Shown here piece after piece: positions 56,314-64,000 of a stretch of DNA of 64,000 nucleotides. The DNA comes from Paenibacillus_S sp043945595 (GTDB lineage Bacteria > Bacillota > Bacilli > Paenibacillales > NBRC-103111), in assembly GCF_043945595.1 (NCBI RefSeq), contig NZ_JBIFNP010000001.1:4402001-4466000 (forward strand), given 5' to 3'. Every line of letters starts with the position of its first letter. Within the stretch, counting starts at the first letter, position 1. The translations under genes were made by a program, and so were the position numbers. The notes under the pieces are model-generated. The model was given only the letters and a program-made list of their open reading frames with translations, made no database searches and was not told the DNA's origin.

Positions 56314-58153
56314 TTTAAAAAAGCCGCATATCGGCCGGTCGCTTAAAATCAAATTTTTCTTCAACAATTTGAGAAATATTTTGGCGCTCTGCTTAATTCC
56401 TCTGCTGCTGCTCGGCTCTTTATCGATAGTTATATCGCAGCGGTACACGCGCATAGATGCCGAGCAAAACCAGGAAAAGCTGCTGAATCAATACAATGAG
56501 CTGTTTCAGGTGGTCGCCTCGGAGCTTGATTCTCTCAGCTTGTCCTTCAATACGAATCCCAAGATTGCCGATAAGCTTTTCGACATCCTTTCCAAGCCCA
56601 ATTATTCCTATGAGGATGCGGAAGCCTTATATTATCTGCGGCATATTATCGATGTGTCGGCCAATTCCAGGCCCTATGTCCATTCCATTTATGTCTATTA
56701 CCCTAATGAGCAGCAGCGGTTTCTCAGCTCGCGCGAAGGGCTGGTCAAACTGCCGTCCTATCTGGATAAAAGCTGGTATGACAGCTACAGGAATCATTTG
56801 GATACGCCGGCGCCGGGACTCTTAACGGAAGTACGAAGCTTGTACAACTATGCTTTCGAAAGCGCGCCGTCTCAAGTCGTGAGCATTTATAAATTAATTA
56901 CCGTACGGAACAACGGCAGCGAGAAAGGCGTTATTGTCCTGAATTTGTATCCTGATTACTTTGTCAAGTCATTCCCGTCCTTAAACGAATATCCGAACCG
57001 GGGCTTCTATATAACGGACGATCAGAACCAGGTTATCATGCAGTCGGGAGACGCGGAATACGATCAGATCCTTCCGTCCTTGAAGCTGCCCGAGCAGTTC
57101 GATACACTCCAGATGGACAACGGAATTTACCATTTAACGGTTAAAAAAGCCCCTCGGCTCAATTGGAATTTAATCTCGATCGTACCGCGCAAGTCGCTGT
57201 ACAGTCTATCGTTTACCTTAATCATTATTACTTGTCTGCTGTCGGTTGCCGCTCTAGCCTTGTGTGCGCTTGCCGCCTTATGGCTGACGGGGAAAAATTA
57301 CCGCCAAGTATACGGGATTATTCATACTCTCGAATCCGCGGATGCTCCCGACCAGCTTGAAGCCGTCCCGAATCAAGAGCAGGATATTTATGCTTTTATC
57401 ATTACTCACATTCTGGAAAGCTTTCTTGAGCAGAAATATTTGAAAATTCAGCTGTCCGAACGGTTATACCGGATGCAGGCTCTCGAATTCAAAGCGCTGC
57501 AGTCTCAGATCAACCCTCATTTTCTGTATAATACGCTCAATTCGATCTACTGGAAGACATTTCAATTGACGAATTCCACCAATGCGCCCAGCCATATGAT
57601 TGAATTATTAACGGCTATTTTACAATATACCCTCGATTCCTCGACGAAGGTGGTCAGGCTGCAGGAAGAAATTGCGCATATCCGCAGCTATGTGGAAATT
57701 CAGCAAATCCGGTATAAGGATAGGATACAAGTCGTTTGGGATCCAATAGAGCCCTTCGGCGAATGCGAAGTGCTGAAGCTAAGCATGCAGCCGCTGCTGG
57801 AAAATAGCATTCAATACGGATTGGAGCATACCTCCCGTCTGCTTGTAAAGTTCAAATTCCGAATGCAGGGAGGCAGATTGAAGGTAACGATTATTGACAA
57901 CGGGGGCGGAATCAATAAGGAGCGTCTCGCTCAAATCCGCTCCGCGCTCGCTTCCGACGAAGATCCGATCCGTCATATCGGACTTAGCAACACAAACAAG
58001 CGAATCATACTGCAGTATGGGGAACCGAATAAAATCAAGCTTCTCAGTAAAAAAGGATGGGGCACGGCGGTGACCTTGCATTTCCCGCAGCTGCGGCTGG
58101 AGAGCCTCCACCGGCGTATCACACAAATTCAAGGTTCTCAACAAGCTAAATAA
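56303..58153 (+). CDS. YesM-type sensor histidine kinase
   Basis: Membrane sensor kinase of 616 aa. Membrane helices near residues 26-45 and 300-325 enclose an extracytoplasmic sensor of about 250 residues. The kinase core has phosphoacceptor His406 (QINPHFLYNTLN), N box QPLLENSIQYGLE, DNGGGI and HIGLSNTNKRI boxes. ATG 56303 overlaps the response regulator stop; its ribosome site is poor, suggesting translational coupling. It presumably senses the oligosaccharide taken up by the divergent ABC system. Confidence 0.92.
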   Translation: MVVNLKKPHIGRSLKIKFFFNNLRNILALCLIPLLLLGSLSIVISQRYTRIDAEQNQEKLLNQYNELFQVVASELDSLSLSFNTNPKIADKLFDILSKPNYSYEDAEALYYLRHIIDVSANSRPYVHSIYVYYPNEQQRFLSSREGLVKLPSYLDKSWYDSYRNHLDTPAPGLLTEVRSLYNYAFESAPSQVVSIYKLITVRNNGSEKGVIVLNLYPDYFVKSFPSLNEYPNRGFYITDDQNQVIMQSGDAEYDQILPSLKLPEQFDTLQMDNGIYHLTVKKAPRLNWNLISIVPRKSLYSLSFTLIIITCLLSVAALALCALAALWLTGKNYRQVYGIIHTLESADAPDQLEAVPNQEQDIYAFIITHILESFLEQKYLKIQLSERLYRMQALEFKALQSQINPHFLYNTLNSIYWKTFQLTNSTNAPSHMIELLTAILQYTLDSSTKVVRLQEEIAHIRSYVEIQQIRYKDRIQVVWDPIEPFGECEVLKLSMQPLLENSIQYGLEHTSRLLVKFKFRMQGGRLKVTIIDNGGGINKERLAQIRSALASDEDPIRHIGLSNTNKRIILQYGEPNKIKLLSKKGWGTAVTLHFPQLRLESLHRRITQIQGSQQAK

Positions 58154-58180
58154 AAGCTTGGCTCGCGCCAAGCTTTTTTT
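58152..58180 (+). terminator. Terminator of the two-component operon
   Basis: AAAAGCTTGGC pairs with GCCAAGCTTTT around a TCGC loop, followed by more T. It overlaps the kinase stop codon. Confidence 0.88.
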
Positions 58181-58252
58181 CGCTGCTAGATTATCGGAGC
58201 TTCAAGCTCGATCTAAGCAAATATTAAAATAAAGGCTTGAATAAATATAAAC

Positions 58253-60490
58253 TCACTTCTCGTTTGAGCCCGAAGCATCCGCCTTCAAATGAAACAATTG
58301 GCTGCGGAAATCGCCTTTCCCTGCAGGCAGCTGCAGTCCGATATGCATAAGCTCGTCCCCGCCGAAGCGGATGCCGCTCTCTTCGTCTTGGGCGGAAAGA
58401 CCGAGTGTGACCGTATAATCAAGCTCAGGGCCGAGTCCCTTCAATCGAAGTCTGCTAAGCGGCGCGTTCGGCTGCGACAGCACTTGAAAGTGCGCGACAA
58501 GCGCCTCGGTTCCGGTCCCTCGGAGACGAACATCCAGGCCGTTTCATTGCTTTCAAAAGGATTCAGCAGCCGATAAAACTCGCCGAACTGAATCAACGGA
58601 CGGAGCTGCTTGTACTCGGCGATCTGCCGTTTGACGATTTCTTTCTCCTCTTCCGTAAATACGGTTAAGTCCAGCTCATAGCCAAAGTTGCCGGACATCG
58701 CCACATGGCCGCGCATATCCAGAGAAGTCACACGGTTCACCTGATGATTCGGTACCGCCGATACATGCGCTCCCATGGAGCTGATCGGGTAGACCAGGCT
58801 GGTGCCGTATTGAATTTTCAGCCGTTCCACCGCATCGGTGTTATCGCTCGTCCACGTCTGCGGCATATAATACAGCATCCCCGGATCGAACCGGCCTCCC
58901 CCGCCGGAGCAGCTTTCGAACAAAATATGCGGGAACGCCGTTGTTATCCGCTCCAGCACCTCGTACAAGCCGAGCATGTACCGGTGAGCCGTTTCTCTCT
59001 GCCGCTCCGCAGGCAGCAGCGCCGAGCCGATCTCCGTCATGTTGCGGTTCATATCCCATTTCACATAGCGGATGGGGCAGCTTGACAAAATGTCGCTCAT
59101 TACCCGGACGATATACTCCCGGACATCAGCGCGGGAATAATCCAGAATCAGCTGCTGCCGCGCTTCCGTACGCCGGCGGCCTGGAATATGCAGGCACCAG
59201 TCCGGGTGCGCCCGGTACAGCTCGCTGTCCGGCGACACCATCTCGGGCTCGAACCAGAGACCGAACGATAGCCCCAGCTTATTGACTCTTGCCGTCAAAT
59301 CCCCCAGCCCATTCGGCAGCTTGTTCTTGTCGACGAACCAATCGCCGAGCGAGCTGTTATCGCTATCCCGCTTGCCGAACCAGCCGTCGTCGAGCACCAG
59401 CAGCTCGATCCCCAGCTCTTGGCCTGCGGCAGCCAGCTGCTCGATTTTCTCCGCATTGAAATTAAAATACGTCGCTTCCCAATTGTTCACGAGTACGGGT
59501 CTTGCTTTATCGCGGTATTCCCCGCGGCAAAGCCGGGTACGGTACAGCTTATGATAGGTCCGCGACATGCCGCCCAGGCCTTCGGCCGAATGGACGAGCA
59601 CCGCCTCCGGCGCCTGGAACGACTGTCCCGGCTCCAGCAGCCAGGAGAAGCCGAACGGATTGATCCCCATCACGACCCGTGTCGTGCCGTAGGGATCGAC
59701 CTCCGCCTGTGCCAGAAAATTGCCGCTGTACACAAGGCTGAAGCCGTATACGTCCCCGTGATCCTCGTCCGCGCCCTTCGCGAGCAGCGCCATAAACGGA
59801 TTCAGCGAATGGCTGCTTGCCCCGCGGCGGCTTTCGATGACGGAAGCGCCCGGCACGAGAGGCCTCTTTTGGATATGGCGTTCCCGCGCCCATGACCCGG
59901 ACAAATGAAGCATATCGAACTCCGCATGCGGCAGATCGACGCCCAGACTGAGCGCCCTCAGCAGCTTCAGCGGCTCGCTGCCGCGGTTTTCGTACCTGGA
60001 CCGAGCGGATCACGGCGTCAAACTCATGAAAGACCGTGTAGATTAGAACCGCCTTCAAGCCAAGCAGGTCATCGGTCAGCACCAGCTCCAGCGTCTCGGC
60101 CTCGTCTTCGCTTTCCGCATACACCGCAGGCAGGCCTTCCAAGCTAGGTTTGCCCGCGTAAATACGGTGGGACTCATAAATAAATTCATTCGCCGCCGTG
60201 CCGTCCGCAGCCTGCGTCTGAACGGCGGGCACACGAAAATCACTGGTGCCGTAAGCCGGCAGCTCCTGAGGCAGCGTATCCAGCGACAAGCTCAAACGGT
60301 CAGGGTCCGTAGACGGTGTGAAGGAACAGCGCTCCTTAAGCGTAAGTATACTTCCCGGATTCGTTCCTCTTACGCGGCTTCCCCAATATACATGGGCCAG
60401 ATAGCCGGCCCCCGCCAGCTGCATGATGTAACTGGACCGCCGGGTCTGCAGATGAAAAATTTGCGTATCTTGATCAAAAAAAATGCCCAT
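58253..60490 (-). pseudogene. Alpha-galactosidase, GH36, with two frameshifts
   Basis: Cytosolic GH36 enzyme of about 745 aa when repaired, full length for bacterial members, hydrolysing raffinose-type or galactomannan-derived alpha-galactosides. Conserved parts: LVNNWEATYFNFN, LLVLDDGWFGKRD, GLWFEPEMVSPDSELY, the nucleophile segment YVKWDMNRN, and the acid/base region MPQTWTSDNTDAVER. Breaks: TTTT run at 59987-59990 (one base fewer gives QVRNRGSEPLKLLRAL) and near 58505-58535 (then TEALVAHFQVLSQPN). ATG 60490 follows AGGAGG. It is monocistronic, with a -10 and an operator-like palindrome upstream. Confidence 0.9.
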
Positions 60491-60505
60491 AACTGCCTCC
60501 TGTAC

Positions 60506-60530
60506 ATAGTAAGTGTTGTTTACTATTATA
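60506..60530 (-). promoter_or_regulatory. Promoter -10 and palindrome of the alpha-galactosidase gene
   Basis: On the minus strand TATAAT (complement of 60525-60530) is overlapped by the 7-bp inverted repeat ATAGTAA (60506-60512) / TTACTAT (60520-60526), a position suited to repression at the start of transcription. Confidence 0.55.
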
Positions 60531-60586
60531 AGGAGGAGCCTGGACATTCCATAGGGTGAAAACCCACTTTTATATGGACAAATGTA

Positions 60587-61186
60587 TTATTTTATCGCTG
60601 AACCTGCGTTCACCGGTACCCTTGTCCCCGTTATACGGGAGGCGGGAAACGCATTCCGGATCGGAATTGCGATCAAAGCTGCAACGACGGCCTTCACGGC
60701 ATCGCCTATCAAATAAGGATAGCAGCCGACCAGCAGCGCCTTCTGAAGCGTAAAGTGCGCCGCATGCGCAAGCCAAGGCACTCCGGGCACATACAGCAAT
60801 AAAGAGCCGAACAATTCCATCACGATAAAAATAAGTACGAATGCGGCCGTTCCCCGGCCCTTGATCCGCTGGACGAACCAGCCGATCAGCAGGGCGGCGA
60901 AAGGATAAGCCCAAATGAAGCCGCCCGTCGGGCCCAGCAGCAGCGACAGGCCCCCGCTCCCGTGCAGCAGCGGAATGCCGAGGCCTGTCAGCACGACGAC
61001 CAGAGCGATGCTGAGAAAGCCGTACAGCGGGCCAAGAATCGCGCCGGTCAGCATGACGATCAGATTTTCAAGCGAAATCGGGATGGGTGTAAAGCCGAGA
61101 TGGATGTTCAAATAGCTGGACGCTACCAGAATGGCTGCGAAAAGCGCGCTGAACACCATACCTCTCATAGATAATGTCGTTTTCAT
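60587..61186 (-). CDS. bioY: Biotin transporter BioY (ECF substrate-binding subunit)
   Basis: Integral membrane S-component of 199 aa with six hydrophobic helices. Typical BioY segments: LGFTPIPISLENLIVMLTGAILGP, GLGIPLLHGSGGLSLLLGPTGGFIWAYPFAALLIG (biotin-binding region) and YLIGDAVKAVVAALIA. It binds biotin outside and works with EcfA-EcfA-EcfT. The divergent genes encode exactly those parts. A BirA-type operator lies in the shared promoter region, so biotin repression is likely. Confidence 0.93.
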   Translation of the reverse strand: MKTTLSMRGMVFSALFAAILVASSYLNIHLGFTPIPISLENLIVMLTGAILGPLYGFLSIALVVVLTGLGIPLLHGSGGLSLLLGPTGGFIWAYPFAALLIGWFVQRIKGRGTAAFVLIFIVMELFGSLLLYVPGVPWLAHAAHFTLQKALLVGCYPYLIGDAVKAVVAALIAIPIRNAFPASRITGTRVPVNAGSAIK

Positions 61187-61204
61187 TGCAAGATCTCCTT
61201 TTAT

Positions 61205-61238
61205 TTGTTAACCTAAAATAAATTAACGAAGTTGACAA
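61205..61238. promoter_or_regulatory. BirA (biotin repressor) operator
   Basis: TTGTTAACC (61205-61213), a 16-bp AT-rich spacer, and AGTTGACAA (61230-61238) match the Bacillota BirA operator pattern of TTGTTAAC-type inverted repeats. It sits between bioY and the divergent ECF ATPase genes and could control both. Confidence 0.8.
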
Positions 61239-61280
61239 TAGGATTGTAGCACAACAGATTTCGTTTGGAAAGAGTGGAAA

Positions 61281-62414
61281 ATGATGAATATGGACGCGAA
61301 TATTCCGGCTATCGAATTGAAGCAGTTGTCCTGCTCCATCCCGGTGCCTGATGGGATCAAGCGGCTTCTTCGCGGTATTGAGCTGACGGTTGCTCCGGGC
61401 GAATGGCTCGGCATCGCCGGAACGAATGGAAGCGGCAAAAGCACGCTCGCCAAGGCGATGGCATGGCTCATCCCTCCGGCCTCGGGCGAAGTGCTGTACC
61501 GCTGCGACAGGGTACACACAGCCGGCCCCGCGCAGGAGACGGAAGCCGGGACGAAGCCTTTTGTCCAGATGATTTTTCAAAATCCGGACACGCAAATGCT
61601 CGGCGAAACCGTCTATGAGGACGTCTGCTTCGGTCTCGACAATTATGGTTTTCCCGTTGCGGACCGGCATCGGCTGGCCATGGATGCGCTGGAAAGAACG
61701 GGACTGGCGGCTTTGGCCGATAGCCCTGCCCGCTTTTTGTCAGGAGGCCAAAAACAGCTGCTGCACGTTGCCGGCTGTCTCGCCGTTCAGCCCGATGTGC
61801 TGATTTTTGACGAGGCGACCGCCATGCTCGATCCGCTGTCTCGGCAGCGGCTGCTGCAAACCGTACGTCAGCTGCACTCGGAAGGAACGACCGTCGTGTG
61901 GATCACCCAGCTGATGGATGAGCTGTCCGAATGCGGCCGCATTGTTGCGATGGACGAGGGACGGATCGTGTTCGACGGCTCGAAGGAAGCCTTTTTCTAT
62001 GGAGAAAGCGGCGCAGTTTTCTCTGGTGCAGCTGCCGGCGATGAAAAAGCCCAGCTCCCTGCGGTACTCTGGGAAGACGGCTCCGAACCGTCTTCCGCGG
62101 CATCAGCTGCCAAAGCGGGTGCAACCGTATCTGCTGCTATACCAGGTGCGGGGGTATCTGTAACCGGTCCGGATGCAGCCGTATCGGCGGCCGATCCGGC
62201 TTTCCCGCCTGAAAGCCGCGGTAGTACTGATGCGATGATTGGGAAAACATCCGCTGCTGCAGAGGATAAGAAGCCGCCGCTTCCGGTTTGCGAGCAGCTC
62301 GGCTTTCCACTCCCTTATGCCGTTCGCGTCGCACAGGCTATGATCCGGCAGGGCTGCACCATGCATCCCCTGCCATTTACAATAGAACAGCTCGGAAAGG
62401 CAGTTAACTTATGA
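61281..62414 (+). CDS. ECF transporter ATPase, EcfA1-like, with extended C-terminus
   Basis: ABC ATPase of 377 aa, about 100 longer than typical EcfA proteins. Walker A GTNGSGKST (47-55), Q-loop MIFQNPDTQM (Gln100), signature LSGGQKQLL (153-161), Walker B LIFDEATAMLD (174-184). The usual switch His is replaced by Gln210 (VWITQLMDE). Residues about 248-333 are an Ala/Ser/Gly/Pro-rich low-complexity insert, after which an EcfA-like tail resumes (LGFPLPYAVRVAQAM). ATG 61281 has a GGAAAGAG-type site. The stop overlaps the next start (ATGA), so the two ATPases are translationally coupled. Confidence 0.88.
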   Translation: MMNMDANIPAIELKQLSCSIPVPDGIKRLLRGIELTVAPGEWLGIAGTNGSGKSTLAKAMAWLIPPASGEVLYRCDRVHTAGPAQETEAGTKPFVQMIFQNPDTQMLGETVYEDVCFGLDNYGFPVADRHRLAMDALERTGLAALADSPARFLSGGQKQLLHVAGCLAVQPDVLIFDEATAMLDPLSRQRLLQTVRQLHSEGTTVVWITQLMDELSECGRIVAMDEGRIVFDGSKEAFFYGESGAVFSGAAAGDEKAQLPAVLWEDGSEPSSAASAAKAGATVSAAIPGAGVSVTGPDAAVSAADPAFPPESRGSTDAMIGKTSAAAEDKKPPLPVCEQLGFPLPYAVRVAQAMIRQGCTMHPLPFTIEQLGKAVNL

Positions 62415-64000
62415 CCAGGTCACAAAAGTTCAATTCAGCAAGCCTGGATCCCTCCCCGGCTTCCCGCTTCAATGACGGCATAACCGTCGAGCAGGTCAGC
62501 GTACTCCCCTCGGCGGGAAGCGCTCGCACCCGGCCGCTGCTTCAAAACGTGAGCTTCCGGCTGGCTCCCAATTCGGTAACCTTGATCGCCGGACATACCG
62601 GCTCGGGCAAAAGCACGCTGCTGCACGCCCTAGCAGGCCTCCTGCAGATCGAGCAGGGGCGGATCGCCTACGGCGATCAAGAGCTTCGGCCGCCCAAGCA
62701 GCAGGTAAACCCGGCTGTCTTTAAAGCCATCGGGCTCGTATTTCAATACCCGGAGCGCCAGCTATTTGCTGAGAGTATAGACAAAGAACTGCGGTATTCG
62801 CTGCGGCCTTACCGTCTTTCCAGAGCTGAGCAACAGGAACGCATCCACCATGCGCTGCGCCGGATGGGCCTGCCGGACGCGTTTCTGATGGAATCATTCC
62901 TCACGCTGTCCGACGGCCAGAAAAGAAAAGCGGCTATCGCCTCCACCATCGTGACCGAACCGCAGTGGCTTCTGCTTGATGAGCCGACTGCCGGGATCGA
63001 TCCCCAGGGGATCGGCCCGCTGCTCCGTCTGCTTGAGGAGCATAAGCATACGCCCGGCGGCGGCGTGATCGTAGTCAGCCACGATCTGGACACCTTCCTG
63101 CCATTGGCGGACCGGGTGCTCCTGCTGCAGGACGGCAGACTGGCGGCAGACGGGACGCCCGAGGCGCTTCTGTCCAAGCCTGAAGTATGGCTAAACACAG
63201 GCGTAGGGCTCCCTTCCGCTCTCGCCTTGGCTTTGACGCTGGAAAAGCAAGGATTGGCGTTAAGGTTCGGACGCCGGACAGCGGAAGAGGCTGAGAGCGG
63301 GAGTGCCGAGCGAGTGATGGACGACGAAGGGGAAGAGAGATGCGCTGGCCGTGTTATGGACGAGATCCAAACACACGGGTACGCCGGGCGTGTTACGGAT
63401 GAACTCCAATCTGACAGGAAGGCCGGGTACACAGGCTTTCCTCTCGAGGCGGAAGCGATGGCAGAAGCGATTTTACAGGAGCTGAGGTCCCAAGGCCGGT
63501 TGCCTCAGCAGAGGAAGATAGATTCCGATCAAGCATATGGATTAACTTGGGAAAAAGCTTTGAGCAGCGACGGTCCGCTGCCGGAACCTGCTGCCTCATC
63601 CGGCGGTGCGGACGATCCTCTACTAGCAGCCGGATCGGAAGTGCCCGCTTGCGCGGTGCCTGTTGGAAGCTTACCGCCGCTTGCGGAGCAAACCGGGCAT
63701 GGCATCGGAGAGAACAAAAGCAGCGGCCGCGCAGCCCCGCCCGGCCGCATCACATGCTCTGCCGAAGCTGCTGCTCTGCTAGGGCAGCTTCCCGCCGCGG
63801 AGGAGCACGGCGGCTTCGTCGGAGCAGCGACTCCGCATCGGGCTGCGGCTTCGCCAATCGAGGATGGCGAAGCCTCTCTTCCCTTACGGGATACGCCCTC
63901 TGCGGCGTCCGGAATCGTTAACCGGATGCACCCCATCGCCAAATGGCTGGTGTACATGCTGCTGTCAGCAGGGATTTTGCTGCAGCACAGCTGGAGCGGC
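62411..64000 (+). CDS. ECF transporter ATPase, EcfA2-like, apparently fused to an EcfT component (partial)
   Basis: The reading frame is open from ATG 62411 to the window edge (530 codons, no stop). Residues 25-285 form an EcfA ATPase: Walker A GHTGSGKST (61-69), Q-loop VFQYPERQLF, signature LSDGQKRK (166-173; Asp replaces the usual Gly), Walker B LLLDEPTAGID (187-197), switch His224. Residues 290-500 are a low-complexity linker rich in Gly, Ala, Pro and Glu. From about 503 the sequence VNRMHPIAKWLVYMLLSAGI looks like the start of an EcfT transmembrane protein. It should complete the BioY transporter. The T-domain call rests on about 28 residues. Confidence 0.8.
   Translation, partial: MTRSQKFNSASLDPSPASRFNDGITVEQVSVLPSAGSARTRPLLQNVSFRLAPNSVTLIAGHTGSGKSTLLHALAGLLQIEQGRIAYGDQELRPPKQQVNPAVFKAIGLVFQYPERQLFAESIDKELRYSLRPYRLSRAEQQERIHHALRRMGLPDAFLMESFLTLSDGQKRKAAIASTIVTEPQWLLLDEPTAGIDPQGIGPLLRLLEEHKHTPGGGVIVVSHDLDTFLPLADRVLLLQDGRLAADGTPEALLSKPEVWLNTGVGLPSALALALTLEKQGLALRFGRRTAEEAESGSAERVMDDEGEERCAGRVMDEIQTHGYAGRVTDELQSDRKAGYTGFPLEAEAMAEAILQELRSQGRLPQQRKIDSDQAYGLTWEKALSSDGPLPEPAASSGGADDPLLAAGSEVPACAVPVGSLPPLAEQTGHGIGENKSSGRAAPPGRITCSAEAAALLGQLPAAEEHGGFVGAATPHRAAASPIEDGEASLPLRDTPSAASGIVNRMHPIAKWLVYMLLSAGILLQHSWSG

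Noticed and set aside
5684..60490. Programmed ribosomal frameshifting in the interrupted genes
   Set aside because: No consistent slippery heptamer or downstream structure is shared, both directions of shift occur, and the genes are unrelated enzymes that are not known to use it.
1..64000. Prophage, defence island, toxin-antitoxin or integrated element
   Set aside because: No integrase, phage structural, restriction, CRISPR or toxin-antitoxin gene was recognised on either strand; the gene content is metabolic and regulatory.

Overview
The window looks like a chromosomal segment of a Paenibacillus-type soil bacterium (Bacillota). The signs are: two YesM/YesN-type two-component systems; oligosaccharide ABC transporters of the LplABC type whose binding proteins carry a DPNGNGKADE segment; a YetA-like protein with a GH105 hydrolase; a squalene-hopene/sporulenol cyclase; a BirA-box biotin transporter; strong AGGAGG ribosome sites with several GTG and TTG starts; and moderately high GC. 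No rRNA, tRNA, CRISPR array, complete insertion sequence or prophage was seen. The species cannot be fixed from the sequence alone.

Layout. 0.1-6.5 kb: D-2-hydroxyacid dehydrogenase, squalene-hopene cyclase, AraC regulator, Gfo/Idh/MocA oxidoreductase and a sugar isomerase. 6.7-19.2 kb: an orphan solute-binding protein behind a YesMN pair, then an operon for two permeases, a binding protein and a GH29 alpha-L-fucosidase, preceded by a membrane-anchored AraC regulator. 19.2-30.7 kb: mixed housekeeping and stress genes (DUF445, a BASS transporter, DinB, MarR, PhyH dioxygenase, an ABC exporter, an aldo/keto reductase with a divergent AraC gene, a nucleotidyltransferase and a methyltransferase). 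31.1-40.7 kb: a sugar-lactone and pectin region (lactonase, amidohydrolase, YetA/PL26-like protein, GH105, GH51 arabinofuranosidase and its divergent ArsR-like regulator). 40.8-49.2 kb: DinB, HrpB helicase, mannonate dehydratase, MocR regulator with a GNAT gene, a TIM-barrel epimerase and an extremely acidic protein. 49.3-60.5 kb: GH88 hydrolase, sulfatase with its own ABC transporter, a YesNM-like two-component system and a GH36 alpha-galactosidase. 60.6-64 kb: a BioY biotin transporter opposite two ECF ATPases, the second of which appears fused to the start of an EcfT component and runs off the window.

Taken together, the region is mainly an island for scavenging plant or algal polysaccharides: fucosides, rhamnogalacturonan side chains, arabinan, sulfated and unsaturated uronides, and alpha-galactosides. 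Each locus carries its own sensor or one-component regulator, and several promoters have catabolite-repression-like palindromes.

One caution affects the whole annotation. Thirteen genes are interrupted by about sixteen single-base indels, several in short homopolymers, and one also has an in-frame stop. This density in otherwise well conserved genes points to sequencing or assembly error more than to mass pseudogenisation. Those genes are listed over their full repaired extent with the break position given.
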